A program made the position numbers and the translations under genes. The notes under the pieces are model-generated. The model did no database searches, was not told where the DNA came from, and saw nothing but the letters and a program-made list of their open reading frames with translations. Below, piece after piece: positions 42,809 to 53,890 of a stretch of 57,625 nucleotides of DNA. The stretch covers positions 1 through 57,625 of the forward strand of contig JADLFV010000048.1 of the NCBI GenBank assembly GCA_020849625.1. The letters run 5' to 3'. Position 1 is the first letter of the stretch. Each line of letters opens with the position of its first letter. The DNA is from Phycisphaeraceae bacterium. GTDB lineage: Bacteria; Planctomycetota; Phycisphaerae; Phycisphaerales; Phycisphaeraceae.

Positions 42809-44452
42809 ATGGACGACGAACGCACCAAACAGGCCCTCGATGACCTGGCTGATCTCTACCTGACCGGGATCAGCCCGGATGGTCAGACCGTGCGCAAGAC
42901 CAGCGATCCCCTGGACGCACCGGCCCCCATCCGCCTCAAACCCAAACTCTCCCCCGGAAGTGCCCCCGTCCCCGGAAGTGATCCTTCCGAAGCTGAGGGC
43001 AAATCGCAGCAGCAGCAGCAACTCGACGCGGTCACCGGCGCCCATCGGGCCGCCAACGGCCGAACCGAAGAGGCCCCGTTCCTGCGCCTGACCGATGATG
43101 AGGAATCCAAAGAGTCCGCCACAGCCATCATAGCTCCACCCGAACCGCAGCCCATGCTTGGCGCGCAGGTCGAAGCGGTGCTGCTGGGCAACCTGCCGGG
43201 CGTCAGCGGGCCGTGGCTTCAGCAGTACGCCCAATTGCTGTCCGACCAGAATGGCCCCGTGGCGCTGCTGCACGTGGCGGGTGAGCGCATCGAACTGGAA
43301 CTGGTTGAGCCGAAAAACGCGGTGGGCAAGACCCGGCCGGTGATCGAGATGGGTCAAAGCAGCGACCGTCGCCCGGCCATCGTGGCGCTACTCGAAGCAC
43401 TGGTGCGGGCTGGACAAAGCGCGGTGACCAGCGTGCTGGTGCACGTGGAGCCGGCCCTGGACGGCACGGAAGCTCTGCGCCTGTTCGCACTGGACGACTG
43501 GACGCTGCTGTGCGGAGCGGATGACGCTTCGATCATCAGCGCCTATCGCATGCTCAAGCAGCGTGCGGAAACGGACGTCACCGTATCGGACAAGCGCATC
43601 GGACTGATGATCATGGGCAGCGAGCAGTCCGTCGCTCAGTCCGCCGCGGCCCGCATTCGCAGCGCGTCGGAGAGTTTCCTGAACACGCCGGTGCGGTTGA
43701 TGGGCTGGCAGAAGCAGATGGTGCCGGTGCACGTTCGTCGCCTGGGCACATTCGAAGGCGTCAACCAGGTCTGGCCCAAGCTGTGCGACTGGTTCGCCAC
43801 GCTCGAGCGCCCGCAGGTCGAGCAGATCGAACCGGCCGCCACGGCGGAGGGCGATTCATCGCCCGTCCCGCACCCGGAAATGAAAAAGTCCGCATCGACC
43901 GCCCCGGAACGCAGACCACAGCTTCCGCGCCGCTCCCGCATCATGGATATCCCCGCGCCCGCCAAACCAGCCGAGCGCCCGAAGCGCGAACCGGCCTCCA
44001 TACCTGCCCCGGCGCCCGTCACCGAGCCATCCGCCATTCGCGATTCCGGGGGTCCGCCATCCGCCATCCCCTCTCTGTCCGCCCTCATCACCACCCTTCC
44101 GGGGGCCATCGCCCTGGAAGCCCGATGTCCCCAACTTCCGGGGGTCGAGATCGTGCTCGATCAACGCGGCGTCATGCACCTGCTGCACCGCGAAGCTGAC
44201 AACCTGCAGAGTGCCATCACCGAACTGCTGTCCGCACGCCAGTGGGCGGTCGAGCACCGCCAGTTGCTGGCTCTGACCCAGCGGCAGTTGAAGCTGGACG
44301 CCGACGCGGAGCCGATGCTGCACCTGTTCACCGGGCGCTGCGAACAGGCCACCGCCTTGGTGGCCCGACTGGGTGATCAATTCAAGCTGCACCTGCTGCG
44401 GCAGGTCGCTGTGGGCAGCCAGTCCACCTGGTTCTGCGCCCCACTGAACTGA
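42809..44452 (+). CDS. Unknown partner of the ParA-CBM48 protein
   Basis: This 547-residue protein has no recognised family. It begins MDDERTKQALDDLADLYLTG. A Pro/Ser/Gln-rich linker with two CCCCGGAAGT copies (SPGSAPVPGS) follows, then a possible alpha/beta domain (about 130-320; LLGNLPGVSGPWLQQYAQLL, VALLHVAGERIELELVE, IGLMIMGSEQS). A second Pro-rich linker full of repeats (EGDSSPV, SAIRDSGGPPSAIP) leads to a C-terminal domain (about 425-547; GVMHLLHREADNLQSAITEL). The first domain has the look of a degenerate P-loop or MinD-related fold, but I see no Walker A. It probably works with the ParA-like protein, 80 bases upstream. Confidence 0.72.
   Translation: MDDERTKQALDDLADLYLTGISPDGQTVRKTSDPLDAPAPIRLKPKLSPGSAPVPGSDPSEAEGKSQQQQQLDAVTGAHRAANGRTEEAPFLRLTDDEESKESATAIIAPPEPQPMLGAQVEAVLLGNLPGVSGPWLQQYAQLLSDQNGPVALLHVAGERIELELVEPKNAVGKTRPVIEMGQSSDRRPAIVALLEALVRAGQSAVTSVLVHVEPALDGTEALRLFALDDWTLLCGADDASIISAYRMLKQRAETDVTVSDKRIGLMIMGSEQSVAQSAAARIRSASESFLNTPVRLMGWQKQMVPVHVRRLGTFEGVNQVWPKLCDWFATLERPQVEQIEPAATAEGDSSPVPHPEMKKSASTAPERRPQLPRRSRIMDIPAPAKPAERPKREPASIPAPAPVTEPSAIRDSGGPPSAIPSLSALITTLPGAIALEARCPQLPGVEIVLDQRGVMHLLHREADNLQSAITELLSARQWAVEHRQLLALTQRQLKLDADAEPMLHLFTGRCEQATALVARLGDQFKLHLLRQVAVGSQSTWFCAPLN
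43847..43866. repeat. 20-mer shared with 14499-14518
   Basis: GAGGGCGATTCATCGCCCGT lies in frame (EGDSSP) inside a proline-rich linker. The other copy is intergenic. It is self-complementary and so could itself be a small palindromic element. Confidence 0.8.
44026..44067. repeat. In-frame heptamers with embedded TTCCGGGGG
   Basis: Six 7-nt units (GCCATCC, GCCATTC, GCGATTC, CGGGGGT, CCGCCAT, CCGCCAT) encode a Pro/Ser/Ala-rich linker. Twenty bases (44041-44060) are identical to 25487-25506 in the GTPase gene. Confidence 0.87.
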
Positions 44453-44533
44453 CCCACCTGCCAATCTGGCACCCCACCCCCGATAGTGATGTCACTCGAC
44501 GCCATAACTACATGGTATGACTTTAATTGCGGC

Positions 44534-44539
44534 TATAAT
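44534..44539 (+). promoter_or_regulatory. TATAAT upstream of the dnaJ-like gene
   Basis: A consensus -10 lies 41 bases before the ATG at 44581; no convincing -35 is present. The leader carries a GGGAG ribosome site. It would transcribe the cbpA-clpB chaperone pair. Confidence 0.5.
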
Positions 44540-44580
44540 CCTGGCACGGCTGTTGCAACCGATCACCGGGAGATAGTGCG

Positions 44581-45498
44581 ATGGCTGTCAAATTCCAGGA
44601 TTACTACCAGACACTGGGCGTGCCGCGCGATGCTACGGCCGAGCAGATTCAGCGCGCCTATCGCAAGCTGGCCAAGCAGTATCACCCCGACCGCAACAAG
44701 GGCCTTGAAGCTGAGAGCAAGTTCAAGCAGGTCAGCGAAGCCTACGAGGTGCTCAAAGACCCCGCCAAACGGCAGCGTTATGACCAGCTCGGCGAAAACT
44801 GGCAAGCCGGCCAGGAGTTTCGACCACCACCCGGGTTTGAGGGTTTCGAATTCCGCGGCGGCCCCAATGCCCACGGCTTCAGCTTCCACGGCGGCGGCCA
44901 GTTCTCCGACTTCTTCGAAGCCCTGTTCGGCCAACACATGCGCCGCGCGGGCGGCGCTTCCGGGGGCGATCCGTTTGCCGGCTTCGCTCACCAACATGAC
45001 CACTTCCGGGGGCGGGGACCGCAGGAGCAGGAGGCAGCCATCACCGTCAGCCTGCACGAAGCGCATCACGGCTGCTCGCGCTCACTGCAACTGCAAGGCC
45101 CCGACGGCAACAAGACCATCGAAGTGCAGATCCCACCCGCGACCAAGCCCGGCCAGAAGATTCGCCTGCGCGGCCAGCACCTGCTGCTGAAGGTCAACGT
45201 CGCACCTGATCCGCGCTTCAGTATCGACGGCCACAACCTGACCACCGAAATTGCCGTCAGCCCCGCCACCGCGGCCCTCGGCGGCGAAGTCGATGTGCCC
45301 ACACTGGACGGCGACGTGACACTCACCGTGCCGCCCGGCGCCACTTCCGGGGGCGGGGGCAAGCTGCGCCTCAAGGGCAAAGGACTGGGCGGCAAAGGCG
45401 ACCTGTTCGTCCGCCTGCGCATCGCCGTACCCAAAACACTGACCGACGAACAACGCAAGCTGTACGAACAACTGAAAAAGCTGGATACGGGGAAGTAA
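44581..45498 (+). CDS. cbpA: DnaJ-type co-chaperone, CbpA class
   Basis: This 305-residue protein has a J domain (residues 5-72; [14 protein letters not shown] with the HPD triad), a Gly/Phe-rich linker, and two C-terminal substrate-binding beta domains ending in [20 protein letters not shown]. It lacks the cysteine zinc finger of full DnaJ, so it is the CbpA type. It stimulates DnaK; dnaK itself is not in this window. Three TTCCGGGGG copies lie in it, one within the normally conserved P-x-G-T-x-x-G-x-x-L-R-L segment. Three bases separate it from clpB. Confidence 0.95.
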   Translation: MAVKFQDYYQTLGVPRDATAEQIQRAYRKLAKQYHPDRNKGLEAESKFKQVSEAYEVLKDPAKRQRYDQLGENWQAGQEFRPPPGFEGFEFRGGPNAHGFSFHGGGQFSDFFEALFGQHMRRAGGASGGDPFAGFAHQHDHFRGRGPQEQEAAITVSLHEAHHGCSRSLQLQGPDGNKTIEVQIPPATKPGQKIRLRGQHLLLKVNVAPDPRFSIDGHNLTTEIAVSPATAALGGEVDVPTLDGDVTLTVPPGATSGGGGKLRLKGKGLGGKGDLFVRLRIAVPKTLTDEQRKLYEQLKKLDTGK

Positions 45499-45501
45499 AT
45501 C

Positions 45502-48105
45502 ATGGATTTCAACAAACTCACCCACAAAACACAGGAAGCGCTCAGCGAAGCGCAGAACCTGGCCACGCGCTTCGGACATCAGCAGGTCGATGATCCACAC
45601 CTGCTGCTGGCGTTGCTGCGCCAATCCGAAGGCCTGATCCCGCGACTGATCAGCCGCATTGACGCCAATGCCGATCAACTGGCCACCGACCTGGAAAACC
45701 TCCTGGCCAAACGCCCCAGCATTAGTGGGCCGGGAAGCGAGCCCGGGAAAATCATGATCTCGCAGCAACTTCAACAGACACTGACCAGTGCTGAATCCGA
45801 AGCAAAACGGCTCAAGGACGAGTACGTCAGCGTCGAGCACCTGGTGCTGGCCATGCTCGGCGGCAACGGCGACGTGGCGCGCCTGCTGGCCAAACACAAT
45901 CTCAACCGCGACGTGTTCCTGGCCTTGCTGACCAAGGTGCGCGGCAACCAGCGGGTACAGTCAGCCGACCCCGAAGCAACTTACGAAGCCCTCCAGCGCT
46001 ACGGCCGCGACCTGGTGACCGAGGCCCGCAACGGCAAGCTCGATCCGGTCATCGGCCGCGATCAGGAGATCCGTCGCGTGGTGCGCATCCTCTCGCGCAA
46101 GACCAAAAACAATCCCGTGCTCATCGGTGAGCCCGGCGTGGGCAAGACGGCTGTGGTGGAGGGACTCGCTCAACGTATCTTCCGGGGGGACGTGCCGGAA
46201 GGCCTGAAAAACAAGGCGATTTTCGCCCTGGACATGGGCGCTCTTATCGCTGGCGCTAAATTCCGGGGGGAGTTTGAAGAGCGCCTCAAGGCGGTGCTCA
46301 ACGAAGTCAAGCAGTCCGACGGCGGCATCCTGCTGTTTATCGACGAGCTGCACGTGATCGTCGGCGCGGGCAAGACCGAAGGAGCCATGGATGCCGGCAA
46401 CCTGCTCAAGCCCATGCTGGCTCGCGGTGAGTTGCACTGCATCGGCGCCACGACGCTCGATGAGTATCGCAAGCACATCGAGAAGGATGCGGCGCTCGAG
46501 CGGCGCTTCCAGCCGGTGATGGTGGATCAACCCACGGTGGAGGACACCATCTCGATCCTGCGCGGCTTGCGGGAGAGGTTCGAGGTTCATCACGGGGTCA
46601 AGATCCAGGACAACGCTTGCGTCGCGGCCGCTGTGTTGAGCCATCGCTACATCAGCGATCGTTTTCTGCCGGACAAGGCCATCGACCTGATCGACGAAGC
46701 CTGCGCCATGATCCGCACGGAGATCGACTCGATGCCCGCGGAGCTGGATCAGGTGACGCGGCGGGTGACGCAACTGGAGATCGAAGAAGCAGCGTTGAAA
46801 AAGGAAACCGACGACGCCAGCAAAAAGCGTCTCGATGCCCTGCGCAAGGAGCTGGCTGACCAGCGCGCCAAAGCCGACGCCATGCGGGCCCAGTGGCAGC
46901 AGGAAAAGCAATCGCTGGGCCAGGAAGCCAAACTGCGTCAACAGATCGAACAGACCAAGCTGGACATCGAGCGTGCTGAGCGCGATCACAACCTCGATAA
47001 GGCTGCGGAGTTGAAGTACGGCGTGTTGCCCAGCCTGGAAAAGCAGCTTGCGGCTGCGGAACCCGATACCCGAAACCCGAAACCCGATACCCGACTTCTC
47101 CAACAGCAGGTCACCGAGGACCAGATCGCCGGCATCGTCGCCCGTTGGACCGGCATCCCCGTCACCCGCTTGCTGGAAGGTGAGCGTGAGAAGCTGCTGA
47201 AGCTGGAGGAACAGTTGCATCGCCGCGTCATCGGGCAGGACGAAGCGGTCAAGCTGGTGTCCGATGCGGTGATCCGGGCCCGGGCCGGCATCAAGGATCC
47301 GCGCCGGCCCATCGGCAGCTTCATCTTTCTGGGGCCCACCGGCGTCGGCAAAACTGAACTGGCCAAGGCCCTGGCCCAGACGCTCTTCGACAGCGAAGAC
47401 AACCTCATCCGCATCGACATGAGCGAGTACATGGAGAAGCACAACGTCAGCCGGCTGATCGGCGCCCCGCCCGGCTACATCGGTTACGAAGAAGGCGGCC
47501 AACTGACCGAAGCTGTGCGGCGTAAGCCCTACAGCGTGATTCTCTTTGACGAAGTGGAAAAGGCGCACGCGGACGTGTTCCACGTGCTGCTGCAGATTCT
47601 CGATGACGGCCGAGTCACCGACGCCCAGGGCCGCACCGTGAACTTCAAGAACACCGTCATCATCATGACCAGCAACATCGGCAGCCAGTACCTGCTCGAC
47701 GGCGTGACCGGCGACGGGCAGATCGAGCACACCGCCCGCGAGAATGTTCTCGGCTCACTGCGCCAGCACTTCCGCCCGGAGTTTCTCAACCGTGTGGATG
47801 ACGTGGTGCTGTTCAAGCCGTTGCAGTTGGCAGAGATCGCCCGCATCGTCGATCTGCAGATCGAGGACCTGCGCCGCCGCCTGGCGGAGCGCTCGATCAC
47901 GTTGACGCTGACTGATGCTGCTCGTCAATCGGTGGCCGCGGCGGGCTTCGACCCGGTTTACGGCGCGCGGCCGCTGAAGCGCTACCTCCAGCACGAAGTC
48001 GAGACCCGCATCGGCCGGGCCATGATCGAAGGTTCCATCCCCGACGGCTCACGCCTGACGCTGGACATCGACGCCGATGAGCAACTGACGGTGAAGGTGG
48101 GATAG
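45502..48105 (+). CDS. clpB: ClpB disaggregase
   Basis: This 867-residue AAA+ chaperone works with DnaK/DnaJ to resolubilise aggregates. It has the N domain (1-145), first ATPase with [15 protein letters not shown] and [16 protein letters not shown], the middle coiled-coil domain (about 400-530), and a second ATPase with [15 protein letters not shown] and the C-terminal ARPLKRYLQ. Near residues 520-532 an insertion encoded by five perfect heptamers (47061-47095; [11 protein letters not shown]) precedes [19 protein letters not shown]. Two TTCCGGGGG copies fall on conserved F-R-G codons. The long opposite-strand frame is a shadow. Confidence 0.97.
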   Translation: MDFNKLTHKTQEALSEAQNLATRFGHQQVDDPHLLLALLRQSEGLIPRLISRIDANADQLATDLENLLAKRPSISGPGSEPGKIMISQQLQQTLTSAESEAKRLKDEYVSVEHLVLAMLGGNGDVARLLAKHNLNRDVFLALLTKVRGNQRVQSADPEATYEALQRYGRDLVTEARNGKLDPVIGRDQEIRRVVRILSRKTKNNPVLIGEPGVGKTAVVEGLAQRIFRGDVPEGLKNKAIFALDMGALIAGAKFRGEFEERLKAVLNEVKQSDGGILLFIDELHVIVGAGKTEGAMDAGNLLKPMLARGELHCIGATTLDEYRKHIEKDAALERRFQPVMVDQPTVEDTISILRGLRERFEVHHGVKIQDNACVAAAVLSHRYISDRFLPDKAIDLIDEACAMIRTEIDSMPAELDQVTRRVTQLEIEEAALKKETDDASKKRLDALRKELADQRAKADAMRAQWQQEKQSLGQEAKLRQQIEQTKLDIERAERDHNLDKAAELKYGVLPSLEKQLAAAEPDTRNPKPDTRLLQQQVTEDQIAGIVARWTGIPVTRLLEGEREKLLKLEEQLHRRVIGQDEAVKLVSDAVIRARAGIKDPRRPIGSFIFLGPTGVGKTELAKALAQTLFDSEDNLIRIDMSEYMEKHNVSRLIGAPPGYIGYEEGGQLTEAVRRKPYSVILFDEVEKAHADVFHVLLQILDDGRVTDAQGRTVNFKNTVIIMTSNIGSQYLLDGVTGDGQIEHTARENVLGSLRQHFRPEFLNRVDDVVLFKPLQLAEIARIVDLQIEDLRRRLAERSITLTLTDAARQSVAAAGFDPVYGARPLKRYLQHEVETRIGRAMIEGSIPDGSRLTLDIDADEQLTVKVG
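47061..47095. repeat. Five ACCCGAN heptamers inside clpB
   Basis: ACCCGAT, ACCCGAA, ACCCGAA, ACCCGAT and ACCCGAC run in frame between the middle domain and the second ATPase domain. They add about 12 residues at a position where ClpB linkers vary. Confidence 0.9.
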
Positions 48106-48738
48106 ACGCAGACGCCGCACCCTGAGGAGTCCGGCGACAAACGCCGCACCCTGAGGAGTCCGGCGACGAAGGGTCGGATCGAGTGGTTGCTGTGCGTTCG
48201 ATCCGGCCCTTCGTCGTCGCGGACTCCTCCTCAGGGCTCGGCTTCGATCTTTTCTCACGCATTGCGACTGGTCCGCGCCCGTGGAAAACCTGTCGGTTGC
48301 GCCGGGTCGGGTGAAATAAATTTCAAAGTAACCGTCTGACAATACTCCGCTCACACGGCTTATCTAAATTCTCAAAAGGCATCACGCATGCCTGAAAAAC
48401 AGGCGGCACGGCGGCCAGGGAGCAGGAATGCCCACGATCTGGGCGGCAAGGACGGCTGCAAACTGCTCGACGGCAGACAACCCGGCCCCGCCGGTCAGCC
48501 GCTGTCGGATGCTTGCGGCAAGGTTTGCCCCCGGAACCGCCCCCGGTTCTGGAAAAATTTGCCAATGACTGCTAGAAACCGCGGACGTTTTCTGGGATAG
48601 TCATGGCGGAGAAACGATGTTCAAACCTCTTGGCCCACATTAGTCATATGCTCACATTCGGCAGGTAGTATCCCTGCCCGTTGTTGATCGAACTCAGATC
48701 GAATTGACATGAAACCTATTTCTAAGGAGAAACGAATC
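48106..48738. other. Gene-poor stretch after clpB
   Basis: There is no gene I can support. It holds a tandem/inverted repeat (48112-48240), a small GCCTGAAAAACAGGC hairpin near 48390-48404, one CCCCCGGAA motif (48528-48536) followed by CCGCCCCCGG, and GGCAGGTAGTATCCCTGCC near 48660. A 70-codon frame at 48388-48600 lacks a good ribosome site and family resemblance. A structured RNA or a long 5' leader of the PEP-CTERM gene is possible, but I recognise no known riboswitch. Confidence 0.6.
48112..48240. repeat. Tandem 27-mer with inverted copy
   Basis: A 27-base unit starting ACGCCGCACCCTGAGGAGTC is present twice (48112-48138 and 48141-48167). Its reverse complement follows at about 48212-48240 (GTCGTCGCGGACTCCTCCTC), along with the pair CGAAGGGTCGGATCGA and TTCGATCCGGCCCTTCG. 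It can fold into a long stem and may end clpB transcription. Confidence 0.8.
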
Positions 48739-49473
48739 ATGAGAATCAGGGATTTGACAATCTGTGCGGCGACCGTCATTGCCCTCGGCCTGGCCGGCGC
48801 TACCCGGGCTGCGGTGATCAACGAAATTCGCATCGATCAGCCCAGCTCGGACAACTCAGAGTTCTTTGAGTTGTACGGATCGCCCGGCGAGTCGCTCGCG
48901 GGATTGGCTTACATCGTGATCGGTGACGGCACAGGCGGCAGCGGCGTCATCGAACGCGTCATCGACCTCAACTCCTTCGCCATTCCCGCCAGCGGGTTCT
49001 TCCTCGACATCAACCCCGCCAACGTCTATAGCGTCACCGGTGACACCACGCTGTCCAACGATACCTTCGAGAACAGCGACAACGTCACCCACCTGCTGGT
49101 CAGCGGTTTCAGCGGCGCCAATGGCAACGACCTGGACATCAACGACGACGGCGTGCTTGACTCCACACCATGGACCAGCATCATCGACGGCCTGAGCATT
49201 ATTGAAGAAGCCAATCCGCCTGCTGCAACTGAGTACTCCTATGCCGCATCTTTGGGACTGCCCGTGGTAGGCCCTGACGGGGCGTTCGCACCCGGCTTGG
49301 TTTACCGCAGCCCCGACGGCGGCGCGTGGTTAATCGGTGCCTTTGACCCGGCCGACGTCACACCCGGCGCTTATACCGGCACCCCGGGCACTACCAACGT
49401 CATCCCCGAACCGGCCAGCCTGGCGCTGATCGGTCTGGGCGCTGTGGCGATGCTGCGTCGCCGCGGTGTGTAA
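48739..49473 (+). CDS. PEP-CTERM protein with lamin-tail-like domain
   Basis: This 244-residue exported protein has a signal peptide (LTICAATVIALGLAGATRA). The mature part begins AVINEIRIDQPSSDNSEFFELYG, like lamin-tail (LTD) domains, with ERVIDLNSFAIPASGFFLD. An Asp/Asn/Gly-rich stretch ND-NDDGVLD may bind calcium. The C-terminus carries the PEP-CTERM sorting signal (VIPEPASLALIGLG, then RRR), recognised by an exosortase not present here. AAGGAGA precedes the ATG, which decided against a Met ten residues earlier. Confidence 0.9.
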   Translation: MRIRDLTICAATVIALGLAGATRAAVINEIRIDQPSSDNSEFFELYGSPGESLAGLAYIVIGDGTGGSGVIERVIDLNSFAIPASGFFLDINPANVYSVTGDTTLSNDTFENSDNVTHLLVSGFSGANGNDLDINDDGVLDSTPWTSIIDGLSIIEEANPPAATEYSYAASLGLPVVGPDGAFAPGLVYRSPDGGAWLIGAFDPADVTPGAYTGTPGTTNVIPEPASLALIGLGAVAMLRRRGV

Positions 49474-49494
49474 GTGGTTTGGAGTTGGAACTTC

Positions 49495-49527
49495 AAGGGG
49501 TCGGCCTTACCGGGTCGGCCCCTTCTT
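49495..49527 (+). terminator. Terminator after the PEP-CTERM gene
   Basis: AAGGGGTCGGCC and GGGTCGGCCCCTT flank a TTACC loop and are followed by CTTTAT. The AAGGGG/CCCCTT ends pair; the inner part pairs imperfectly. Confidence 0.55.
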
Positions 49528-49591
49528 TATGCGATCAGGTTGATGTTGTACCCAGCTTAACTTTCTACCGCTTGCCACGGATGACGAGCCC

Positions 49592-50566
49592 ATGCTGCCT
49601 CACCACCACACGCCACGCCGCGCTTTCACCCTCATCGAACTGCTCGTGGTCATCAGTATCATCGCCCTGCTGATCGGCCTGCTGCTGCCGGCCTTGGGCA
49701 AAGCCCGCGGCGCGGCCCAGAGCGGCGCCTGCCTCGGCCACCTGCGCGGCGCCGGGCAGGGCATGATGGCTTATACGGTCGAAAGCAAGGACTGGCTGGC
49801 TGGTCCCAACACCAGCGGCGCGGAGTTGACCCGGCTCGATACCGGTTACACCTTCGCCAACAATCCCAGCGAGCCGACCCAGAACTTCGACTGGGTCTCG
49901 CCCACCCTCGGCCGCAGCCTCGGCCTGCCGCCGGGCCGCTGGGATCGCGTGAAACGAATCTTTCAGGAGGAGTTCCGCTGCCCCGCCAACAAGGAGGTTT
50001 ACGACCGGGTCGAGGGCAGTTCGCCCATTGGGCCTGGACATCCGATTTCCAGCTATTCGATCAACTCCAACCTGGTGGTCAGTTGGAAGACTGCCGCCCA
50101 GGCTGCGCCCAACGAGATCTATCAGTACAGCTACGTCACCAGCGCCATCCGCGCCCCCGCCAACTACGCCGGTCGCCTCGACGTGGTCGGCAATCCTTCC
50201 CTCAAAGCCATCGCCCTCGACGGCGCACGCTACATCGAAGCAGCCACAGGCGAGTCCTCCTTCAACAGCTACGTCAAGCAGATCGGCGGCGGCAACTGGG
50301 GCACCCTCGGCCCGGGCATCTCCGTCATGGTCAGCAACGGCAACCCCTACAAGTTTGCTACGAATCAGCAGAAGCTCAACGCCCGCCGCTTCGCCTACCG
50401 CCATAACGGCGATACGCTCAACATCGCCTTCCTCGACGGCCATGCCGGCAGCTTCAATGAGCCGGACTCCCGCAAGGTCGATATGTGGTTCCCCAGCAAG
50501 TCCATCGTCCTGAACGCCAGCGCCACGGACGACCCCAACGACTTTGCAGGCTATCAGGTGCGATAA
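49592..50566 (+). CDS. Pseudopilin-like protein with H-x10-DG motif
   Basis: This 324-residue protein has the prepilin leader RRAFTLIELLVVISIIALLIGLL, with cleavage expected before FTLIE and Glu at +5. The globular part ends with YRHNGDTLNIAFLDGHAGSF, close to the H-x9-DG signature of DUF1559-type proteins abundant in planctomycetes. Such proteins are thought to be secreted through type II-like machinery; their roles are unknown. Cys residues occur at the start of the globular part. It stands alone behind the PEP-CTERM gene. Confidence 0.9.
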   Translation: MLPHHHTPRRAFTLIELLVVISIIALLIGLLLPALGKARGAAQSGACLGHLRGAGQGMMAYTVESKDWLAGPNTSGAELTRLDTGYTFANNPSEPTQNFDWVSPTLGRSLGLPPGRWDRVKRIFQEEFRCPANKEVYDRVEGSSPIGPGHPISSYSINSNLVVSWKTAAQAAPNEIYQYSYVTSAIRAPANYAGRLDVVGNPSLKAIALDGARYIEAATGESSFNSYVKQIGGGNWGTLGPGISVMVSNGNPYKFATNQQKLNARRFAYRHNGDTLNIAFLDGHAGSFNEPDSRKVDMWFPSKSIVLNASATDDPNDFAGYQVR

Positions 50567-50596
50567 GCCGATTCACGACAGCCCCCCAGCCACCCG

Positions 50597-50625
50597 TTGC
50601 ATCGTCTGCCGCGGCCGGGTATGCT
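50597..50625 (+). promoter_or_regulatory. Promoter of rpsU
   Basis: TTGCAT (50597-50602) and TATGCT (50620-50625) are 17 bases apart, 42 bases ahead of the rpsU start. Confidence 0.6.
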
Positions 50626-50667
50626 GTTTGGCTCGATTTGACGCGAACATGGATCAGGAGTGACCGT

Positions 50668-50880
50668 ATGGCCATCCGCATCAAGGCCCGCAGTGGTGAG
50701 TCAGCCGAGCAAATGCTTCGCCGCTTCAAGAAGCTGTGCGAAAAGGAAGGGCTGACCAAGGAAATCAAGAAGCGGGCCTATTACGAAAAGCCTTCCGAGC
50801 GCAAGCAGCGCGCCCTGCGCAAGAGCGTCAAGCGACGCCAGGGCGGCCCCGCGCCGCGGATGGTCAAGCCGGCACGCTGA
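50668..50880 (+). CDS. rpsU: 30S ribosomal protein S21
   Basis: This 70-residue protein is rich in Arg and Lys and contains EQMLRRFKKLCEKEGLTKEIKKRAYYEKPSERK, the S21 core. CAGGAG precedes the ATG. It has its own promoter and a strong intrinsic terminator, so it is a single-gene transcript. Confidence 0.96.
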   Translation: MAIRIKARSGESAEQMLRRFKKLCEKEGLTKEIKKRAYYEKPSERKQRALRKSVKRRQGGPAPRMVKPAR

Positions 50881-50908
50881 GCAAACAACCATGAGCAATG
50901 TGCATTCA

Positions 50909-50941
50909 ACCGACGAATCCGCGGATTCGCCGGTTTTTTTA
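50909..50941 (+). terminator. Intrinsic terminator after rpsU
   Basis: ACCGACGAATCC and GGATTCGCCGGT pair closely around GC, followed by TTTTTTT. The stem and T-run are clear. Confidence 0.9.
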
Positions 50942-51108
50942 TTGCACCCGCTCCGATGCCTGTTTGCATACCGCGACCCGGACCGCTATCTTCGCCGATC
51001 CGCTATGTATTTCGGTCCAACTGTGTCGATAAAGCTCTGTCCGGTCCACGCAGTTGAGGCAACGTCCACGAGGAAATTTGCAACCGTTACCCTTGGAGGC
51101 ATTCTAAT

Positions 51109-53733
<2,625 letters not shown>

Positions 53734-53760
53734 GTTTGACCGTAATTTCAACGCAACCAA

Positions 53761-53786
53761 ACGCCCCTTCCCCGGGGCGTTTTTTA
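53761..53786 (+). terminator. Intrinsic terminator after hppA
   Basis: ACGCCCC (53761-53767) pairs with GGGGCGT (53774-53780), followed by a run of T. Confidence 0.9.
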
Positions 53787-53859
53787 TTCTTGCCTCCCGC
53801 TATTGGCAATTTCCCGCAAAGTGATTGTTTCGTACATCCGGCAGCGATAGACGCATTGT

Positions 53860-53887
53860 TTGAAATAACAGGCTGAAGCACTACAAT
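53860..53887 (+). promoter_or_regulatory. Promoter of rsfS
   Basis: TTGAAA (53860-53865) and TACAAT (53882-53887) are 16 bases apart. The predicted transcript start (about 53894) lies just before a terminator-like hairpin. Confidence 0.65.
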
Positions 53888-53890
53888 GGT

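Noticed and set aside
45961-47730. 589-codon minus-strand frame opposite clpB
   Set aside because: It is an antisense shadow of clpB, with no ribosome site or recognisable domain.
48112-48167. Two 27-base direct repeats as a minimal CRISPR
   Set aside because: The spacing between copies is only two bases and an inverted copy follows, so this is a palindromic repeat, not a repeat-spacer array.
48360-48520. Possible cyclic-di-GMP or cobalamin riboswitch before the PEP-CTERM gene
   Set aside because: Partial resemblance of short words only; I could not lay out the conserved core of either class.
48388-48600. 70-codon open frame after clpB
   Set aside because: It has no ribosome site, no family resemblance, and crosses a motif copy and hairpins; I leave it as unassigned sequence.
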